Origin: Icerya purchasi | Taxonomy: Eukaryota; Arthropoda; Insecta; Hemiptera; Monophlebidae | DNA length: 64,000 nt | Assembly (NCBI GenBank): GCA_039619475.1 | Contig: CM077116.1 | Coordinates: 25,803,191 to 25,867,190, forward strand | Direction: 5' to 3' | Shown here: positions 46,505 through 58,019 of the stretch, piece by piece | Layout of the letters: every line of letters begins with the position of its first letter | How positions within the stretch are numbered: position 1 is the stretch's first letter | Position numbers and translations under genes: made by a program | The notes under the pieces: model-generated | The model's input: only the letters and a program-made list of their open reading frames with translations | Databases searched by the model: none | Told to the model about the DNA's origin: nothing

Positions 46505-46800
46505 AATCGCGAGCTTTAATTTATCCTAAATTATCTGCTTTGTGTAAATGATTCGACTGTTCAAATGTAAAAAGTTATATTTTTAAATAGCAAACATTGT
46601 TGTCCATGAAAAAAACTAGAAAACATTTTTTTTAAAATTTATTGTAGAATGTTGTATGTTCTTATAAATAAATTTCAGGATTATCTACAGAACTTGGCAC
46701 CCATTTAGATCTCAATTCTTTTGTCGGCGAAATCGACAACCACGCATATTCTTAATATTGAACTTTGCTCCCATTTTTACACTTATGTTCTTGATGGGAT
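46505..46800 (-). repeat. Right inverted arm of the foldback element
   Basis: Inverted copy of 44449-44745. Its inner end overlaps the SINE target duplication AATCGCGA (46505-46512). Confidence 0.85.
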
Positions 46801-46807
46801 TAATAAT

Positions 46808-48289
46808 ACCGCAATATGCGATTATTAAAAGGATATATTAACTATGTAATTGCGATGCGCTTCGAAGGTAAAAGCTTCGTGATCACAGAATATTACAAGT
46901 ATTCCGTAATCGTTAATCCTTTATTTTAATTTTCAGATATTAGGAATTTTTGCGCTGTAAACATCAATCGGTCAAGGTTTTATCTCCTAGAACGAATAAT
47001 TGTAAAAAGGAAGGAAGGAGTAAATATATTTGTTTTAATGATCATTCCTCTTTAACGCGATTATTTGCTTAAATTGTTATTTTTCCTTCTTTTGGATGTT
47101 CTGCGTAGACGACTCTAGCGCGATCTCTTGGCTAATATTTCAATGAAGTGCTGTACGTATATCAGAGCGGGAAAATCGCTTCTACCGAAGGACATCGATT
47201 TCTTTTTTGGCCCCGCCTTTTTTAACAGTTTATCCGTTTGTAATCAATTAAATTCCAGTTACTATAGATTAATATTATTTTAACATATTTTCGATTATAC
47301 TTCGTGTTATTACATTACATTAAATAAATAACGTGTCAAGCTAACTTTTTTATTTAAGATTACCGTGTCTTTTTTATTACGTGCCTTTCATTTCCTTACT
47401 TGTTCTTTGTCTTAACGGTTATTTGACGCTTTTCTTTCTTTCACCCGCTATCTTTGACTGTTCTTTTATGTTTGAAAATCGTTAAATGCATACGCTATAT
47501 CGAACATCAATTATTAAATATTAAAAATGATGATCCTAATACGATTAAATTCTTCATTTTTATAATATTCACGATAAGTGTAATGAAACTAATTTCAATT
47601 TTGTCTGTAAATACTCCTGTAATTACTATATCCGTTATAATTTTCTCTGATGCATCAAAAATACCAAAAGAAAAAAAAAGGAAAAATAAATAAAAATTTT
47701 CAGAATATGAGCCGATTTGTAATAGTGCAGCTACAAAACGTGTGTGTATTTCCCATATCTCGTCGTCAGAACGCTTGTTGCTCAACTTTGTCTAGATCAG
47801 TGGTGCACATTCGTGACCTGCATTCACCGCAGTGGTCACGAAAAAATTCTTACGAGTCGCTGAAGAAAAAAATCCGAATGAAAACTGTCGCTGGCCGCAT
47901 TTTACATCACAACAGCACGTTTTTTAATATCAGCGAAGTTATCACTAGCGCTTGCGTAAAAACAATCATTGCTTCCTATGTACGGTATTTAGTGTCGTCA
48001 TCCCGCGACAAACGCCACAAAGATTGTTTATAAAAGTAGTCGTAATATCTGACATCCTAATGGGCCACTTAATTTCCATTCGAGAAATTAGCTTTTATTC
48101 CATCTCTTTTCCCGAATTCAGAAAGAAAAGAAAATTTTCCTTCACATCTGTAACGCTATTACAAAAAAAAACAACATATTTATGTAAGTCTATTCCGATT
48201 TATTTACATTTATCAACGGTAAAAGATGCTTCAGTGAAAAATTATGATAATATATAAATCGAACCGATTATTTCTGACCATCACAAACA
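46808..48289. other. Unassigned DNA
   Basis: The longest frame (127 codons, 47650-48033 +) starts with a K-rich low-complexity run and matches nothing known to me. A small hairpin (GTGACCTGC...GCAGTGGTCAC, 47813-47839) lies within it. Confidence 0.3.
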
Positions 48290-49050
48290 TTTGAAAAACT
48301 TATTTTAAGAAAAATCGCACCGGTTTTAAAAGAATAAAAAATAATACCGGATTGACCGTTTGGCTTCAAAAAACAATACAGCACCATAGAATAGTTCCAT
48401 CGGACAGTCAACATCACAAACGGCAGTCTCGAGAATAAGAAATATTTTGGTGCTACAGCGTTTCTCGATATAGAAAAAGCACTCGACAAAGTATGGCACG
48501 TAGGTTTATTTGTATCAGATATACACATCCGATTTTCCAAGCAACGATACCGCAACGGCTACGTTTGTTGACCGGACAGCAATATTATTGACCAGTAATG
48601 ACTATGTCGATTTGGGTCATTTCAAAATTATGTAACACATTTGGAAAATCGATTTAAATTATGGAGAGTCAAAGTTAATGAATCACAAAATCCAGCCACG
48701 CCTTGTTTACATAAAGCAAAAACTTTGAGAATATACCGATAAAACTGAGTTGAGTAGTAATTTCTACAATAGAGTCAGCAAAATACTTAGATCTTCATTC
48801 GGATCATTACCTTAACTAAAAGAAAGTAACTGAATCTTAAATACTTAAACATGAATCCACTAATGATCAAATACTCTTCTTTGTTAATCGAAAATAAAGT
48901 CTTATTGAACAAAACTATCCGAAAACCAATGTATACGGTATTGAAATCTGCAGTCATCCAGCGATTTCAGGCAAACAGGAAGAACCGTAATATATCCGAA
49001 ACGATGATCTAGGATGTGCATAGAAAAAGTACTTACGGATTCCGGAAGTC
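48290..49050 (+). pseudogene. Jockey-like LINE reverse transcriptase, heavily decayed
   Basis: Blocks readable on the + strand: FGFKKQYSTIE and FHRTVNITNGSLENKKYFGA, followed by FLDIEKALDKVWHVGLF. The last is RT motif A (F-L-D-I-E-K-A-F-D-K-V-W in active elements). Further blocks: HLENRFKLWRVKVNESQ and then SLLIENKVLLNKTIRKPMYT and VIQRFQANRKNRNISETMI, the post-RT region typical of Jockey elements. Motifs B and C (GVPQGS and YADD) are missing or deleted. Many stops and frameshifts. The minus-strand open frame at 48268-48555 is only the complement of this. Confidence 0.75.
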
Positions 49051-49274
49051 AGTAATTCAGTTTATTTATGGTAGATTTTTATTGCAAAAAAAAGTAAAAA
49101 AGAAAAGACTGAAAAGAAAACGAAAATCAGACGTAATTTAGGTTTTGTTAGTTTTTGCAGTTTTTCATATGGCTGGTTATTAGTGTAAGTTAAAAAAAAC
49201 GATATTAATTTTTAAAAAACGTAACAAACGTTTTTCAATATTCTTATTGTTTCTTCGCTCAATTTTTTTGATGT

Positions 49275-49640
49275 ACTACCAGATACGCATGTTAACATTA
49301 AAATCAGGAAACTACAAAATATTCTGAAAAATAAAAGCGGGAGCCGCAGATTGATAATTAAATATTAATATTATAATACATCCTAAGCCAAAACTACAAT
49401 CACTATTTAATGTTGTTCCATTGTTGTGCATCACAATACCAAAAACACACCGAGTATTTTTGTAACCGCGGCCCCCGCTTTTATTTTTCAGAATATTTTG
49501 CAGTTCTAGATTTTAATGTTAAGATACGTATCTGGTAGTCGCACACTAATAAAGTTACACTAAAAAGTGCAAAATAACTTTATTAGTGTGCGACTACCAG
49601 ATACGCACCTTAACATTAAAATCTGAAACTACAAAATTTA
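49275..49640. mobile_element. Nested MITEs forming a cruciform
   Basis: The word ACTACCAGATACG and the following about 60 bp (TTAACATTAAAATC, AAATATTCTGAAAAATAAAA, GCGGG.GCCGC) occur at 49275-49347, inverted at 49468-49539, and again in direct orientation from 49593. The second and third copies are joined head to head by an added inverted repeat GTCGCACACTAATAAAGTTA (49538-49557) and its complement (49575-49594), with a 17-bp centre. This gives a second large palindrome overlapping the first. Non-coding. Confidence 0.7.
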
Positions 49641-49961
49641 TGTATTGATATTTTTTTTTTATTCCTTATGGTAAATAGAGTTATTTTTGTACGATTTACA
49701 ATTCTCATTTTTCACTTACTAATGATTTAAACTTCAACGTCAATAATACTCATCTACAGATATATTTGAAAGAAACAGTAAGTTTTTAATTTTTATTAAT
49801 CTTGTTTTTGGGAACAAATGTTTTTAAAATAAATTATTATTTGTGGTATGCAGTAGCAAATTTAGAGATGGCGGAGGGAGGATAATGAGCTTTAGTAGTA
49901 TAATGTATGTTAAATCATTTTAATTTTGATTTGTAATCTGTGTTCTCTATTGTCTATTATT

Positions 49962-52725
49962 CAGTGGCAGAGTTAAAAATTTCACAAGGAGGGTCTAAAA
50001 AATTTATGCCAAATTTTTTTACGTATGTTTTATTTTTACATATAAAAACAAAACCCACATAATTGTATTTTCTTTTGTAATGTGTATGTCTGTTAATAAA
50101 TATTGTAGCCACGCTACAGACGACACACAATTTCCGAAATTATGATTTTGTAATCAAATTGCAATTAAATTACAATTTAATTTACATTATGATTTTTTTC
50201 TACTGAAATAAATTAGAACAGTTAAAATTAGCATGAAAAAATAATTTATTTCTATTCAGTACCGGAAATCTACTATATTTCTATTAGAGTAAGAGAAATT
50301 TTTCCACTCTGTTCAAAAATTAATCTTATTTTTTTTCTCGAAAGGAACATACTTATATAATAAGAAACAGCAGGGTATTGTGATCAAATATGGACGGCTT
50401 TGTAGTTAAAAAGTCAAGGTTAATTGCCAGATTTGCTGACGTCGAAAGAGATGGTGAAAGAAATAATACTGACGAAACTTTGAATTTTCCTGTAAAATAT
50501 GAAGCTTCACCAAAAAGCGGAAATGTATTAGAAGAAATACCGCCAGTTTTATTCACTTGTTCCCCCCTAAACAAATACAGAATGTAATATTGGCCTCCAT
50601 GTAGGAAGAAAATGCACAGACAATAAGACTTACGCTGTGTTAAAGTAATCGTTAAATTTCCGATGAATTTTATACATTTCCTGTAAGCAGTAACGGACAT
50701 TTAAGCTTTCAACGCAAATGGCTACTGAAGTTCAACTGACTTGCTTATTCTAAGAAGCTAAACGGAGCATTTTGTCAGTCTAAATCTATAATCAGTACAC
50801 CATTTGCTCCCCGGAAATACATCAAGAAACAAATTCGAAACCATGCAATTCTTGAATATCATAAAAAAGCGTTAGTTTCGGCTCAATGTTTTATGAACGT
50901 ATACGAAAAAAAAAAAAAAAACAGTTCTATTGCTATTCAACTTGATGATGTCAAATAGGCAGAAATTAGAAAAAACCGAGCAATAATGACGCCTATTGTG
51001 CAATCTATAATTTTTCTGGGAAGACAGGAAATTGCTTTTCGTGATCATCACGATTCTGGCTCTATTATCATTTAAAGAGCCCATTGAGAAACGATGGAAG
51101 TTTCCGTGCACTACTGCGTTTTAGAATGTTAGCGGGTGATGAGGGCTTAAAAACCCACTTCCTTCAGTCGGGACCAGCGACAAAGACACAAGCCCGAAAA
51201 TTCAGAACGAACTGATTGAAATATGTGGAAATATTATAAAAACGAAAATTATAAGTAAGGTAAACGAGGTCAAACGCTTTAGTATTCTCGCTGATGAGAC
51301 TTATGATATTTCCGGTGTCGAGCAGTTTTCCTTGTGCGCTTGATACATAGAAAAAACTGATGCCGGAATTACTTTAAAGGAAGATTTTTTAACATTGTTC
51401 CCGTTCATGACACAACTGGAAAAGGATTGCACACTGCTCTTCTAAACAAGTGCACCAGATTAAATCTCAATTTAATGTATTTACTTGGATATAGATACGA
51501 TGGAGCTGCAGCTATGAGTGGTCGATTTCAAGGGTACGCTACACGAATTAAAAAAAAGTATCCTGAAGCTTTTCACAGTGCTTGACATTCCCGAAACTTA
51601 GCCATTGGTAACGTTTGCGCCATTCCTAGCTTCAGAAATTGCCTTGGAAGTATCAAAGAAATTGTTAATTTTTTCAGAAACTCCTCTAAGCGTGATTCTC
51701 TACTGAAAAACACCATTGAAACTCAAAGGCAGTGTTTAAAAAAATGATGCGAGACACATTGGACACGAACTTGTTTCTGATATTTCATTCTATGAACTCT
51801 GTAGACCAATTTTTTATGCATTAGAAGAGTTGCAAGAAAATTGGGATTCCGAGTCATCAAAGAAAGTTTTTACCTACTCGCAAGTCATGAAAAATGGTGG
51901 TTCTTTCATTGTAAATTTTTTCTGCATTCGAGAATTATTTTTAATAGTGTATCAGCTGTCTGTGTATTTACAAGGCAAAAACGTTGATATATCTTCAGCA
52001 TTAGAGATGGCTGAAAATGTTCCAATTCTTCTGAAAAATGTGCGAAAAACGGAAAATATTATTACTTAATTTCAGAATGTATTTTACGAAGTTAAAAAAC
52101 TTGCTCACAAAATTGAAGGAGAAATAAAAATTCTGAGGATAATAAAGTATTAGAAAAATCGTGACAATTTTAATACTGATTCGCCGGAAGAGTTTTACCG
52201 TCTATCAGTTTTTATTCCCTTTTTAGAGCATTTTATCAACCAGGTTGAACAAAGGTTTATTAAACATAAAGATGTTCTCTATCGAAACTCGAAAATATTT
52301 TACCAACAAAAATTATTTCGATACCTGAAGACAATGTTAAGGAAATAGTGCATCAACTTACAATGATACCAAAACAATTTCGGATATTATTTTTATTTCG
52401 GAAATTAAACTATGGAAAACCATGTGGTTAAAATCAGACATATTGCCTAAAATTTTTGTTGATAGCTTAAATAACTGTAACAACAGTGACGTATTTCGAA
52501 ACGTATTTGAACTATTGAAAATTAGCGCTACCTTACCTGTTTCTGTTACATCAGTGGAACGCTCCTTTTCTACGTTAAAACGACTGAAAAACTATTCGAG
52601 AAATAATATCGGCGAAAACCATTTAAATAGATTGTGGCATATTTAAGCATTCCCTGAGGCAAGCGGTATCTCCAGAAGAAGTGCTAGATATTTTTGTAGA
52701 GAAAAAAAGCAATATTGCTTTGTAA
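49962..52725 (+). mobile_element. hAT element (P52rIPK/ZMYM-like), near full-length but dead
   Basis: A 5' tip of the form CAGTGGCAGAGTTAAAAATT then AGGAGGGTC starts at 49962; another hAT-like tip (CAGTAGCAAATTTAGAG) lies at 49851. The transposase remnant spans 50390 to about 52725. A 3' terminus complementary to the tip was not found, so the right boundary is set at the end of the coding remnant. A GGCCCCGACGG stretch near 52877 may be part of an old right end. Confidence 0.6.
50390..52725 (+). pseudogene. hAT transposase, full domain order but many breaks
   Basis: Starts MDGFVVKKSRLIARFADVER. Blocks in order: HLSFQRKWLLKFNWLAYSKK and LNGAFCQ (zinc-finger region, partly lost), then FLGRQEIAFRDHHDSGS, ELIEICGNIIKTKIISKVNE, FSILADETYDISGVEQFSL (catalytic core) and LGYRYDGAAAMSGRFQGYAT. 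Next come FRNCLGSIKEIVNFFRNSSK, LCRPIFYALEELQENWDSES, EEFYRLSVFIPFLEHFINQV and LPVSVTSVERSFSTLKRLKN. The S-E/V-E-R-S-F-S-T-L-K-R block (about 52544-52595) is the hAT dimerisation motif. The tail VSPEEVLDIFVEKKSNIAL ends at about 52725. At least a dozen stops and frameshifts. The expected length for the family (700-800 residues) fits the 2.3-kb span. Confidence 0.88.
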
Positions 52726-54603
52726 ATTTAAAATATTTTGTGGACAAATGTTTACTTTAATTGTGATTGTGACAAGAAAAGATACCAAGATAATAACACA
52801 CTTTGTTTTATTTTCTAATTATTCCTGAAATTAGGGCAAACAGTCTAAAATTATTATTCATTTCTTGAGATAATTAGGCCCCGACGGATCTTTTTTACCA
52901 TTTTTTTTTTTTTCGATTTTTTGAACCTTGAAAATAATGGACAAAAATGAATAAAAAATCTAAAAAGGACCAAATAAAAAAAGGGGCAGTGTTAATTTCT
53001 GTGTTAACAGCATCCTGAACTTAGAAACAAATAGGTTCTTTTACACTAGTGAAATTCTTGACTGCTCTTTTCTTTTTTGTTTATTTATCTTTTTTATATT
53101 ATTTATTATTTAACATAATCTCGTAATCGCATATTATAACCCCCTTTTATCGTCTTTTTCCACAAAACATGTATCCGGCATTGCTGAGTCGATTTTTAAA
53201 TAGATTTTTATCTTTTTTTCCGTGTCATCACAGTTGCAGGAAAATAACACTAAATTATTAGAATTGCAGTCAGTATGCTTTAAAAACAGTTTCGTTTCAC
53301 TTCCAACCTTTCGCCTTAACTCATTTCAGTTCTATTACGTTTCGTCATTGCCTCCTATTTCGAAGTAGATTTAATTTAGTGTTTCAATTTTTTTTCTTTA
53401 ATTAGTATCACATCTAGGATTTAAAATAATCATCGATCCAAAAAAAAAAAAAAACATCCGCAAAATTACGAATCAATCATTTTTAACCTCTTTTGTGCAT
53501 ATATCGCTTAAAAATTATTTCCTCTCATAAACAATCAAAATGCTAATTATACATTCATTTAGTGTGTCATTTTAATAAAAATTTGTAGAAATATTGGTCG
53601 AACCGGACAATAGTTTCCTGCTATAACAGATTAAAAAAAAAAAAACTTAAATTTGTAGTTCCTTCAAAATTTTGGTATTTTCAAAGTTTGATACATTTAT
53701 ATACTTCTTTATAATATTAAACGCTTAATTAAGCGAATTGTTGAAAATATTTCACACTGACACATCGATGATTTGCGCGACACATGAAGATATTCCACAT
53801 CACTATGAAAATGTGATACGTTATAAACCTCATTTTCGGGTTCATAGATTTGTCCTATTTCTCGACGGTATTGTTACTTTGCTTTTTTTTTTTTCGCTTC
53901 TCGGAATTCCGCCCATTAATTGATTCATCTTTTGTTGAAAATAAACTGTTGAACCATGTTTCTTTACATCTGTTAAGAACAACGGTTATTATATGCACTG
54001 AAATAAATATCTTTTGTAACTTCAAGATTGAAGTATTTATAGAACACATCGGTACCTTTTACTTTAGAATTTAAATTATATGGGCTGTTATAACAATAAC
54101 CGACCTTTCTAGGAAAAATTTTTAAAAAAAGGTATTATCAACAAACTACCTGCGAACAGGATGTCTTTAGAGGGTATTTACCTTTAACGATCAAACAATT
54201 CTTTCTTTTACTTTATGGGTTTCTATATTCGATTTATAGTAGAATGGCAGAAACACCTACCCAATTCCTTTGCTAATGTTTTTATTTTCTAAGAATTTAT
54301 TGTCACCGGTCAGACAAAAAAGTAACAACAATAATTACAATTCGACGTCAGCTTATTTTGAAGTATCCTGAACAAATAAAATGTATCACATGCTTAATTT
54401 ATTGTTATTATTATTTATTTATTTTTTTTTTTTTTGAGAAAAATTTAACGCCCATGACGAGAATTGGCCAACTGGTAACTAAATATCAAAGGTAATTAAG
54501 GAATACACGCTTATTCGTAACCGAAAAAAATCGGGTAATTTCTTTGCGACCCTAACACATAGGCCAACTCATCACCGACGACGGCATGCTCAGTTCTTCG
54601 GAC
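52726..54603. other. Unassigned AT-rich DNA
   Basis: No gene recognised. The overlapping frames at 53738-54074 (+) and 53855-54049 (-) are unremarkable. Confidence 0.3.
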
Positions 54604-55413
54604 CAGTGCTTCTCAACACTTCTTTTATCATGCTCCGGCTACGAGCCGTTAAGAACTTGATTATTTTATTCTCCATCAGTAAAAATCAATACTCGCTTAC
54701 GGACCGGTATTAATTTTAAAAAATAAGAAACCGTACACGACAAAAGTAATTTTATAATGTAATGGAACATATATAGTTGCTCAGCGCAACATTTCATCGT
54801 ATACTAAATTTTTTTACAATCGCATTTGAAAAAATAAAAATTAATATTTGATAGTATTTTTTTATTTTTGATCGCGTGATGATAGATATTAATATAGTAA
54901 ATAAAAATTTACTTTTAAAAGAAACGGAAGATATGAAGGAAACCCCATCTCTGGGTATAGTAAATGATTCATATCTGGATAAGAGCGTTACCAGCCGATG
55001 AGCCAGGGGGCAAGATGAGTTTCCAGCCGTCATTGGGGGCAAGATGATAGAAAGTGCTTCCGTTAAACATGCTCTCTGCGTTCTAAAAAAATACGAATGA
55101 ACAGATCTGCCGACCTTCCTTTACTTTTCTTAGGAAAAAGTGAAAAGAAACAATCGAAATCACAATCAGTAGTCCTTAAAACGTTTCTCATTAAAAATAT
55201 ACGGACAGTTTAAAAATACTACATGAATAGGTATAAATTCCGTTGTGTGAAATTCAATTGTTTTTTTTTTTTTTTGTTTGTTTTCATTCTTAATTTAAGT
55301 ATAAATAAAAAAGCAGCGATGATGCGGTTAATAATTTAATGTTTTCCTATGTAAGTGAATAATAATTCGTGTTTTTTGACAGAGCTCAATGAAATTACGA
55401 TATCCATAGTACT

Positions 55414-56657
55414 CAGTCATGGATTTACACCACGGACTTAAATGGGCTACAGCCCACAGCGGCAAAATTCGAAAGGCAGCAAATTTGCATGATATTGAAA
55501 AGTTTTTTCTTTTGAAAAATACTTAATATTTCCAAAATATTGTTTCATATTATGGCGTTTTAATCGCAGCAGGGTAGAAGAGGAATGTGATAAAATCATT
55601 TTTTAACTTGCATTAATGTACAGAAAAGTTAAAATGGGAATATATTGATTTAGGTAAAATTTCCAAATGATTATAGACAAATGACATGTAAGCAGGGGAA
55701 TCGAGAAATGAATTTAAAATTAACGAAGTGTAAACCGGAACGTGCATTATTATTAGGCAAAATGGTTATAATATTAGCAGTTAAAGGAAATTCTCGAAGT
55801 GTGCACGAGACAATGGCTGGTCGGCATGATAAGAGGTCAAACAAGACTGGAAGAAAAACTGAAAATTCATAAATGTAGTAGCGGTATCTCATTGATACGA
55901 CAAAAGTTAAGAAGATTTTTCGAAGAATTATGTATATTATTTCTTGCCGTACCAAACGATGAAAGGTGCTCAAAGCAGAGGGGCACTGCGGGAAGCGTGC
56001 TGGACCCATAACCTGTTGAAACTATTCTGAATACTGAATCTGATGAATAAACACGCTAACGGCGAAAATAATATATTAAGAATAAATGTACACTGTATTT
56101 AATTTGTAATCATTTAACAAACAAAAGTAAAAACTCAATGTAACTGGAAAAACCAACTCTAACAACACTACAAAAAACACAATTATGATAACATGATAAC
56201 ATGATGGGAAAAAACACAAAGAAAGATTAGCGCTGAACAAAATTTGCTCAACAGGACGCTCCTTTCCTACAATGAAAAGAATTAAAAAATTTTTCAGATC
56301 AACAATGTCCCACCAAAAGAGTTAAATGATTTATCTGTTTTATTTATTGAAGAACAGTTAGTAAAGAATTTAAACTTTGATGATATAATAAATGAATTTG
56401 CATCTTTAAAATTGCGTCGTAAAAAATGTAAACTTTAATTGACACATGAAAGAATAATGTATGTATAGAATTATAATAAAATTTAGGTATGTTTTAAAAA
56501 TGTGTGAAATTTTTTAATTGAAAATTACTTTTTAACTTTTATGTCTTTTCTTACTTCAGTTACTCGATTATACTTTTTATTACTTGATTTATAAATTATT
56601 CCAAGGGCGGCAGAAATAACTGACCCCACAACGGCATTTGGCTGTAATCCGGCCCTG
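55414..56657 (+). mobile_element. hAT deletion derivative with perfect ATAGTACT duplication
   Basis: It begins CAGTCATGGATTTACACC and ends in the complement of CAGGGCCGGATTACAGCC. It is flanked by ATAGTACT at 55406-55413 and 56658-56665. It keeps the last part of a transposase (56230-56439) but lacks the catalytic core, as expected of an internal deletion product mobilised in trans. The subterminal ACAGCCCACAGCGGC and CCCACAACGGCATTTGG match in inverted sense in part. Confidence 0.9.
56230..56439 (+). pseudogene. hAT transposase, C-terminal dimerisation segment
   Basis: Reads C-S-T-G-R-S-F-P-T-M-K-R-I-K-K-F-F-R-S-T-M. A frameshift near 56305 follows, then KELNDLSVLFIEEQLVKNL, then NFDDIINEFASLKLRRKK and a stop. 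The E-R-S-F-S-T-x-K-R motif of hAT dimerisation domains is recognisable with two substitutions. It lies inside the 55414-56657 element. Confidence 0.82.
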
Positions 56658-57286
56658 ATAGTACTTATTAAGAGTTTTTATCGGCTCGGGAGAAGATAAA
56701 CAAGAGTTTACACGTTGCCTAGCCGGTCCCGTATAAGATAGAGAAAAAGTTGAGAAACCCTAGTCAAAATTGTTCACTTTTATAAGATTTTTTTGGGTAT
56801 CTTGGCGGTCGGCTATTAGTTACGAGTTGACCAGTGTCGCTTAAGTCCCGGTTACGGTTAATTACTCGGAAACGCATTTTCTTACGTGCCCTAAAATAGT
56901 TGAGAGTTGGTGTCCACCCCCATTGACATTAATCATTTCGAGAATTATTTGAAATAAAGGTAAAAAAATAATAAAAAAAAACAAAACATGATAAGTAAAT
57001 TTAAAAATAGGTAAAAAGTTACTTAAACGCTTGGTTTTATTTTTGGGTGCACATAAATATTACTTTTAATAAAGGACTATGATATATTTATATACAGATA
57101 TACAGTGCCGTCTTTAAGAGTCTGAAGGCCCTAAGCCTCGCCGGTTTGGGGGCTCGCTTAAAGAAAACGATTTTATGCAAAAATACAAATTTCAGCACGA
57201 CGACCGACGTGCATCACCACCAAAACAAAAAGGAACCCACGTGACGTTTCATTGGCCCGCAATGCCAACCAGCTAACTTTTTTTTT

Positions 57287-57790
57287 TTTTTTTTTAATAT
57301 AAAATAATAATAATATTGTTTTATATATTATATATATATCATCTTCTGGGCGCGCCAGCGGCTTTGACCCAACAACTACAGAAATCATGAAAAGGGTTAA
57401 ATAGAAAGACGATTAGAAATAGAGCTTAGGAAATCTTGAAATACAGGAATTATATATGGAGGTGGAAAGAAAAGGACAAAGGAAGAATTATAAGGAGCAG
57501 GAAGACCCAGTGTTAAGATTTTGGAGTGCAAAATAGAGCGTTCAGAATCAAGAGCAGAGCATTCAAAGAGGATGCGGTTTGCACAACATATGGGGGAGAG
57601 ATGGAACTATGAAGGGGATCAATTATGAGAGGAGTACAGGGAAAAACGAAAACGTGAAGAGGGTAGAAGGAAGTGATTAACACACAGTCTGATTAAGGAA
57701 ACGATTGATAAAAAGGGGATTGAAACCATGGCTGAGAACAGGGAACCGGCTGAATTTAAAGATAATGAGAGGGGGGATTAGAAAATGTTA
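57287..57790 (-). mobile_element. 5'-truncated LINE (RNase H family B), inverted copy
   Basis: On the minus strand the sequence aligns with 45210-45680: P-W-F-Q-S-P-F-Y-Q-S-F at 57.7 kb, an I-L-F-E-C-S-A-L-D-S-E-R-S knuckle, and SISNRLSI-stop-like C-terminus. TTGGGTCAAAGCCGCTGGC and GCGCGCCCAGAAGATG follow, then a poly-A (seen as T run near 57276-57294). The frame is shifted at several points. GCTAACTT on the left and GTTAACTT on the right (7 of 8) may be an aged target duplication. Confidence 0.75.
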
Positions 57791-58019
57791 ACTTCGCAAA
57801 GGGCACATTTTTGTTTTCGGGAGTAGAAAGGTATTCTCCCGAAGAAAAAAGCATACCTTCTGTTTGTCAGCAGAAAATAGATTTTTTTAAATTTTGAATT
57901 TCCCTCCCTGGTTCCGCCATCTTTTAACATAGTGTCGCTTTAGTCTGTTTAAAAAACAAGTGTGAACTTGCAATCAACACGAGAATCAGTCTGATCAAGT
58001 TTCAACGTCTTGCTTATTA

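Larger units (their letters stand above)
44449..46800. mobile_element. Foldback element with about 300-bp inverted arms, host of a nested insertion stack
   Basis: The left arm (44449-44745) and right arm (about 46505-46800) are inverted copies. The shared tip is ATCCCATCAA, with GTTCAATATTAAGAATATGC, GTGGTTGTCGA, GAGATCTAAATGGGTGCC and GGATAAATTAAAGCTC further in. Removing the hAT (44863-46085) and the SINE (46104-46504) leaves a compact element of about 0.7 kb. The flanks TAATGAT (44442-44448) and TAATAAT (46801-46807) differ at one position and may be an aged 7-bp duplication. No coding sequence of its own was found. Confidence 0.8.
54604..56763. mobile_element. hAT-like non-autonomous element, split by a younger hAT
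   Basis: The left end is CAGTGCTTCTCAACACTTC then CTCCGGCTACGAGCCGT. The complement of the right end is CTAGGGTTTCTCAACTTTTT then CCGGCTAGGCAACGTG. The shared TTCTCAAC and CCGGCTA blocks show long, aged terminal inverted repeats. No matching flanking 8-bp repeat was found. The inner hAT (55414-56657) accounts for 1.25 kb; the rest is non-coding, including two GGGGGCAAGATGA words at about 55005 and 55036. Confidence 0.5.

Noticed and set aside
47813..47839. Short hairpin GTGACCTGC...GCAGTGGTCAC as a microRNA-type stem
   Set aside because: The stem is too short (about 9-10 bp with a bulge) and no extended precursor fold was seen.
48268..48555. 95-codon minus-strand frame
   Set aside because: Complement of the Jockey-like RT motif A region on the + strand.
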